From the NCBI GenBank assembly GCA_002419585.1, contig DIGJ01000013.1, positions 62,001 to 126,000 on the forward strand: a DNA stretch of 64,000 bases. The letters run 5' to 3'. The notes under the pieces are model-generated. The model did no database searches and was not told the DNA's origin. It was given only the letters and a program-made list of their open reading frames with translations. Of this stretch, positions 61,915 to 64,000 are shown one piece after another (position 1 is the first letter of the stretch; every line of letters starts with the position of its first letter). The DNA is from Lachnoclostridium sp. UBA5725. GTDB taxonomy: Bacteria; Bacillota; Clostridia; Lachnospirales; Lachnospiraceae. A program made the translations under genes and the position numbers.

Positions 61915-63273
61915 TTAGCACCCTGATTTTTGTCTGTAATTCGATATTTTCTGAAAAGATTTCGTTTGTATTTTCCACTCTCTTGTCATTAGAATACCCA
62001 ATAACAATGCAATGATATGGCTGACAAGAATTGCGAACCACATGCCATCAAGTTTCAATTTTGTATGGAGTAACCCAACTGCCAAAGGTACACGAATGAC
62101 AATATAATATATAAACATGAGATTCATAGAGAGCACTGGTTTTCCCTTGCCGGAAAGCTCTGCCATAAATATACTTGTCATCATATAACACACATAGCCG
62201 ACTCCAATAATTACAAGCGCATGGGCAACGATTTCACCTACCGCTGCAGAATTTACAAATAATCTGGATATATATTTTGCACTTACAACTACCAATGCTG
62301 TCAAGACCGCTTCAATGAGGCCACCATAAATACATCCTGTCTTCACATAATCATGAACTCGATCTTTTCTTTTCGCACCGGTACATTGACCTATGATTGT
62401 CATCAATCCCATATTCATAGCCATTGCCGGATAAAACAGGATATTTTCTATGGATTTAATCACTCCGTACGCTGCAATTGTCGTAATATCAAATCGATTG
62501 ACTAGGACTACCATAATCATGGAACTGACTGCTGGAATACATTGCTGCAGGCAGCACGGTACTGCATTTTTAACAATTTCCTTAAGTGCTCTTGTGTGAA
62601 CCATAGAAATATGAAATTGAAAATATGCCTTCTTCTTTACATACACAAGAATAAATAAAAAACAAAAAATCTGTGTCAATGTTGTTGCATATGCAGCTCC
62701 CTTAATTCCATAAAAATGAATAAAAATCGGATCAATAGCTGCATTGATGATGGTTCCTGCCAGCATTCCAAGCATTTGAAGCATAGAATCTCCATAAGAC
62801 CTAAAAATGGCGGTTAATTGTACATACATATATAAGAAAAAATAGCCAATCAAAAAAATTTGCAAATATTGAAATGCATCTTCATAGATACTTACTGGTG
62901 TTCCAAAGAGATTTAAAAACTGTTTCAAAAAGACCTTCATTACCCCAACTAGCACCAGACAAAATACTCCCGTAGATACAAGGACCGTGCTGACTGCCTC
63001 ATTGGATTCTTTTTGATTTCCTTTCCCTACCAGCTGACTGACGATAATCGATGCTCCATTACTGATTCCCATCGCAATTGCATTCAATATAATGCTGATT
63101 GAACCAGCCGTTGTTAAAGCGGCATACCCATTCTCTCCCAGCAGATTTCCAACCCAAATACTATCGACCATACTATATGCAAGCATTAAAACCATTGCTG
63201 CAAATAGTGGAAGAATCATCTTCATCAAGGAACTTCTGGTATCACTGTTAATAAAATCAATTTTACTCTTCAT
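61915..63273 (-). CDS. MATE family efflux transporter
   Basis: A 452-residue membrane protein with 12 predicted helices, of the NorM/MATE type that exports drugs or metabolites in exchange for Na+ or H+. Features: MVDSIWVGNLLGENGYAAL in the first helices, ISNGASIIVSQLVGKGNQKE, and the second-half equivalents MGLMTIIGQCTGAKRKD. It is preceded by a TetR gene on the same strand, with a palindrome between. Substrate unknown. Confidence 0.93.
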   Translation of the reverse strand: MKSKIDFINSDTRSSLMKMILPLFAAMVLMLAYSMVDSIWVGNLLGENGYAALTTAGSISIILNAIAMGISNGASIIVSQLVGKGNQKESNEAVSTVLVSTGVFCLVLVGVMKVFLKQFLNLFGTPVSIYEDAFQYLQIFLIGYFFLYMYVQLTAIFRSYGDSMLQMLGMLAGTIINAAIDPIFIHFYGIKGAAYATTLTQIFCFLFILVYVKKKAYFQFHISMVHTRALKEIVKNAVPCCLQQCIPAVSSMIMVVLVNRFDITTIAAYGVIKSIENILFYPAMAMNMGLMTIIGQCTGAKRKDRVHDYVKTGCIYGGLIEAVLTALVVVSAKYISRLFVNSAAVGEIVAHALVIIGVGYVCYMMTSIFMAELSGKGKPVLSMNLMFIYYIVIRVPLAVGLLHTKLKLDGMWFAILVSHIIALLLGILMTREWKIQTKSFQKISNYRQKSGC

Positions 63274-63290
63274 TTCATTTCCTTCTTTCT

Positions 63291-63311
63291 ATTGAATGAA
63301 CTTCATTCAAT
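63291..63311. promoter_or_regulatory. 21-bp palindrome before the MATE gene (TetR operator candidate)
   Basis: Arms ATTGAATGAA and TTCATTCAAT around a single central C, perfect over 10 bases each, 18 bases upstream of the MATE start. TTGAATGAnnnTCATTCAA-like sites are typical for TetR-family repressors. Confidence 0.75.
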
Positions 63312-63380
63312 TTTATGTTATAAATTATGACTTGCCCGCTCTGCGAACAAGCCAATTTACCATCCTATGAAATTATTTTC

Positions 63381-63974
63381 TTAATCAGCTCCATCTTGTT
63401 TTAATCCAAGTAATTGAAGCATACTGCTTCGAATCATTTCCATTCTTCTTGCGTCCGAAATTCCTTTCATATGAAAAATTCCCATTTGTCCATAAAGTGC
63501 AAATGCAGCAATGGATTCTGGATCTTCAATCACAATCTCTCCACTTTCTTTTGCTTTCGTAAGAATCTCTGTCACATGTGGAAGAAGCTTTTCTGCAATC
63601 CTGATAAATAAATCATCATGCATTCTCTTGTTATTCGGTGCATGGAATAGTTCAAAAAGATCTTTATTCTGCTTCTCAACCTCTGTGAAATTGTCAATGC
63701 TATCCGTAATTCCATAAATCAATTCTCTTATTGACTTCTCATGACTGTGTCGCTTCATATTCTGTGAAACAATCAAACTTGCATAGTCATCTATAGCTGC
63801 TTCATAAATCTCTTCTTTGGAAGCAAAATAACGATAACATAATCCCTGCGATATACCAATAAACTTCGCAATATCTGTAATGGAAGTCTTCTCATACCCT
63901 TTGGTTGCAAAAAGACGAATGGCTCCGTCTATAATTTCCTGTTTTCTTTCATCGGGATTTTTTACTATGCGCAT
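63381..63974 (-). CDS. TetR/AcrR family regulator of the MATE pump
   Basis: A 197-residue regulator with an N-terminal helix-turn-helix (about 10-56; ATKGYEKTSITDIAKFIGISQGLCYRYFASKEE) and a helical ligand-binding part. It lies 107 bases upstream of the MATE gene on the same strand, and the palindrome between them is probably its operator. A GGAGG site precedes the ATG. Confidence 0.93.
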   Translation of the reverse strand: MRIVKNPDERKQEIIDGAIRLFATKGYEKTSITDIAKFIGISQGLCYRYFASKEEIYEAAIDDYASLIVSQNMKRHSHEKSIRELIYGITDSIDNFTEVEKQNKDLFELFHAPNNKRMHDDLFIRIAEKLLPHVTEILTKAKESGEIVIEDPESIAAFALYGQMGIFHMKGISDARRMEMIRSSMLQLLGLKQDGAD

Positions 63975-64000
63975 ATACTTTTCCTCCTGATAAAAAAACT

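Noticed and set aside
1..64000. tRNA, rRNA, insertion sequence, integrase or prophage genes
   Set aside because: None recognised on either strand; accessory regions carry only regulator/transporter genes and fragments.

Overview
The window is a low-GC, gene-dense chromosomal segment from a spore-forming, strictly anaerobic Firmicute, most likely a Lachnospiraceae/Clostridium-type organism close to Lachnoclostridium phytofermentans. Reasons: AT-rich codon use, strong AGGAGG ribosome sites, many TTG starts, a clostridial mutS-mutL-miaA and mre-PBP2-min-rodA layout, tandem Csp-type germination proteases, a SpoIID-like protein, an [FeFe]-hydrogenase-like protein and hybrid cluster protein. No rRNA, tRNA, CRISPR array, insertion sequence or prophage was recognised.

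Layout. 1-9.3 kb: DNA repair and tRNA modification (MutS-like membrane ATPase, rnhA, mutS, mutL, miaA) and a PLP enzyme. 9.4-19.8 kb: cell shape and division (radC, mreBCD, a class B PBP with a large insertion, minCDE, rodA), then methylglyoxal synthase and a lipoprotein D,D-carboxypeptidase. 19.9-28 kb: an orphan P-loop protein, a DUF378 protein, an HlyD-like protein, yggS-sepF-yggT-ylmH-divIVA, aroB-lspA-rluD. 28-44.6 kb: accessory and spore-related genes: a BlaI-type repressor with three operator-like palindromes, a hydrogenase-like FeS protein, a SpoIID-like protein, a CBS protein, a Cys/Pro-repeat surface protein, a TetR-controlled ABC exporter, two Csp-like subtilases, a guanidine-I riboswitch with its SMR exporter, and a flavin-binding PPOX protein.

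45-57.9 kb is the most unusual part: a single-direction cluster of ten genes encoding a Mop-type molybdenum aldehyde oxidoreductase, an FAD/FeS/CCG-domain electron-transfer protein, a tiny two-CxxC protein, a methyltransferase, a C-GCAxxG-C-C protein, a radical SAM protein of the MJ0619/tetraether-synthase-like type, a PaaK-like AMP ligase, a MocA-like nucleotidyltransferase fused to an HD domain, a histidine phosphatase, and an AcoR-like AAA+ regulator whose GAFTGA loop reads GAYLGA. I recall a matching gene neighbourhood in Desulfovibrio vulgaris (DVU_1551-1559), but know of no assigned pathway. The gene set suggests making or activating a special cofactor or substrate for the oxidoreductase, with electrons handled by the CCG protein.

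58-64 kb: a Staygreen (Mg-dechelatase family) homologue, hybrid cluster protein (hcp), an HMA-fold protein without the metal-binding CxxC, gene debris including a decayed sigma-54-activator C-terminus, and a TetR-MATE efflux pair with a 21-bp palindrome between them.
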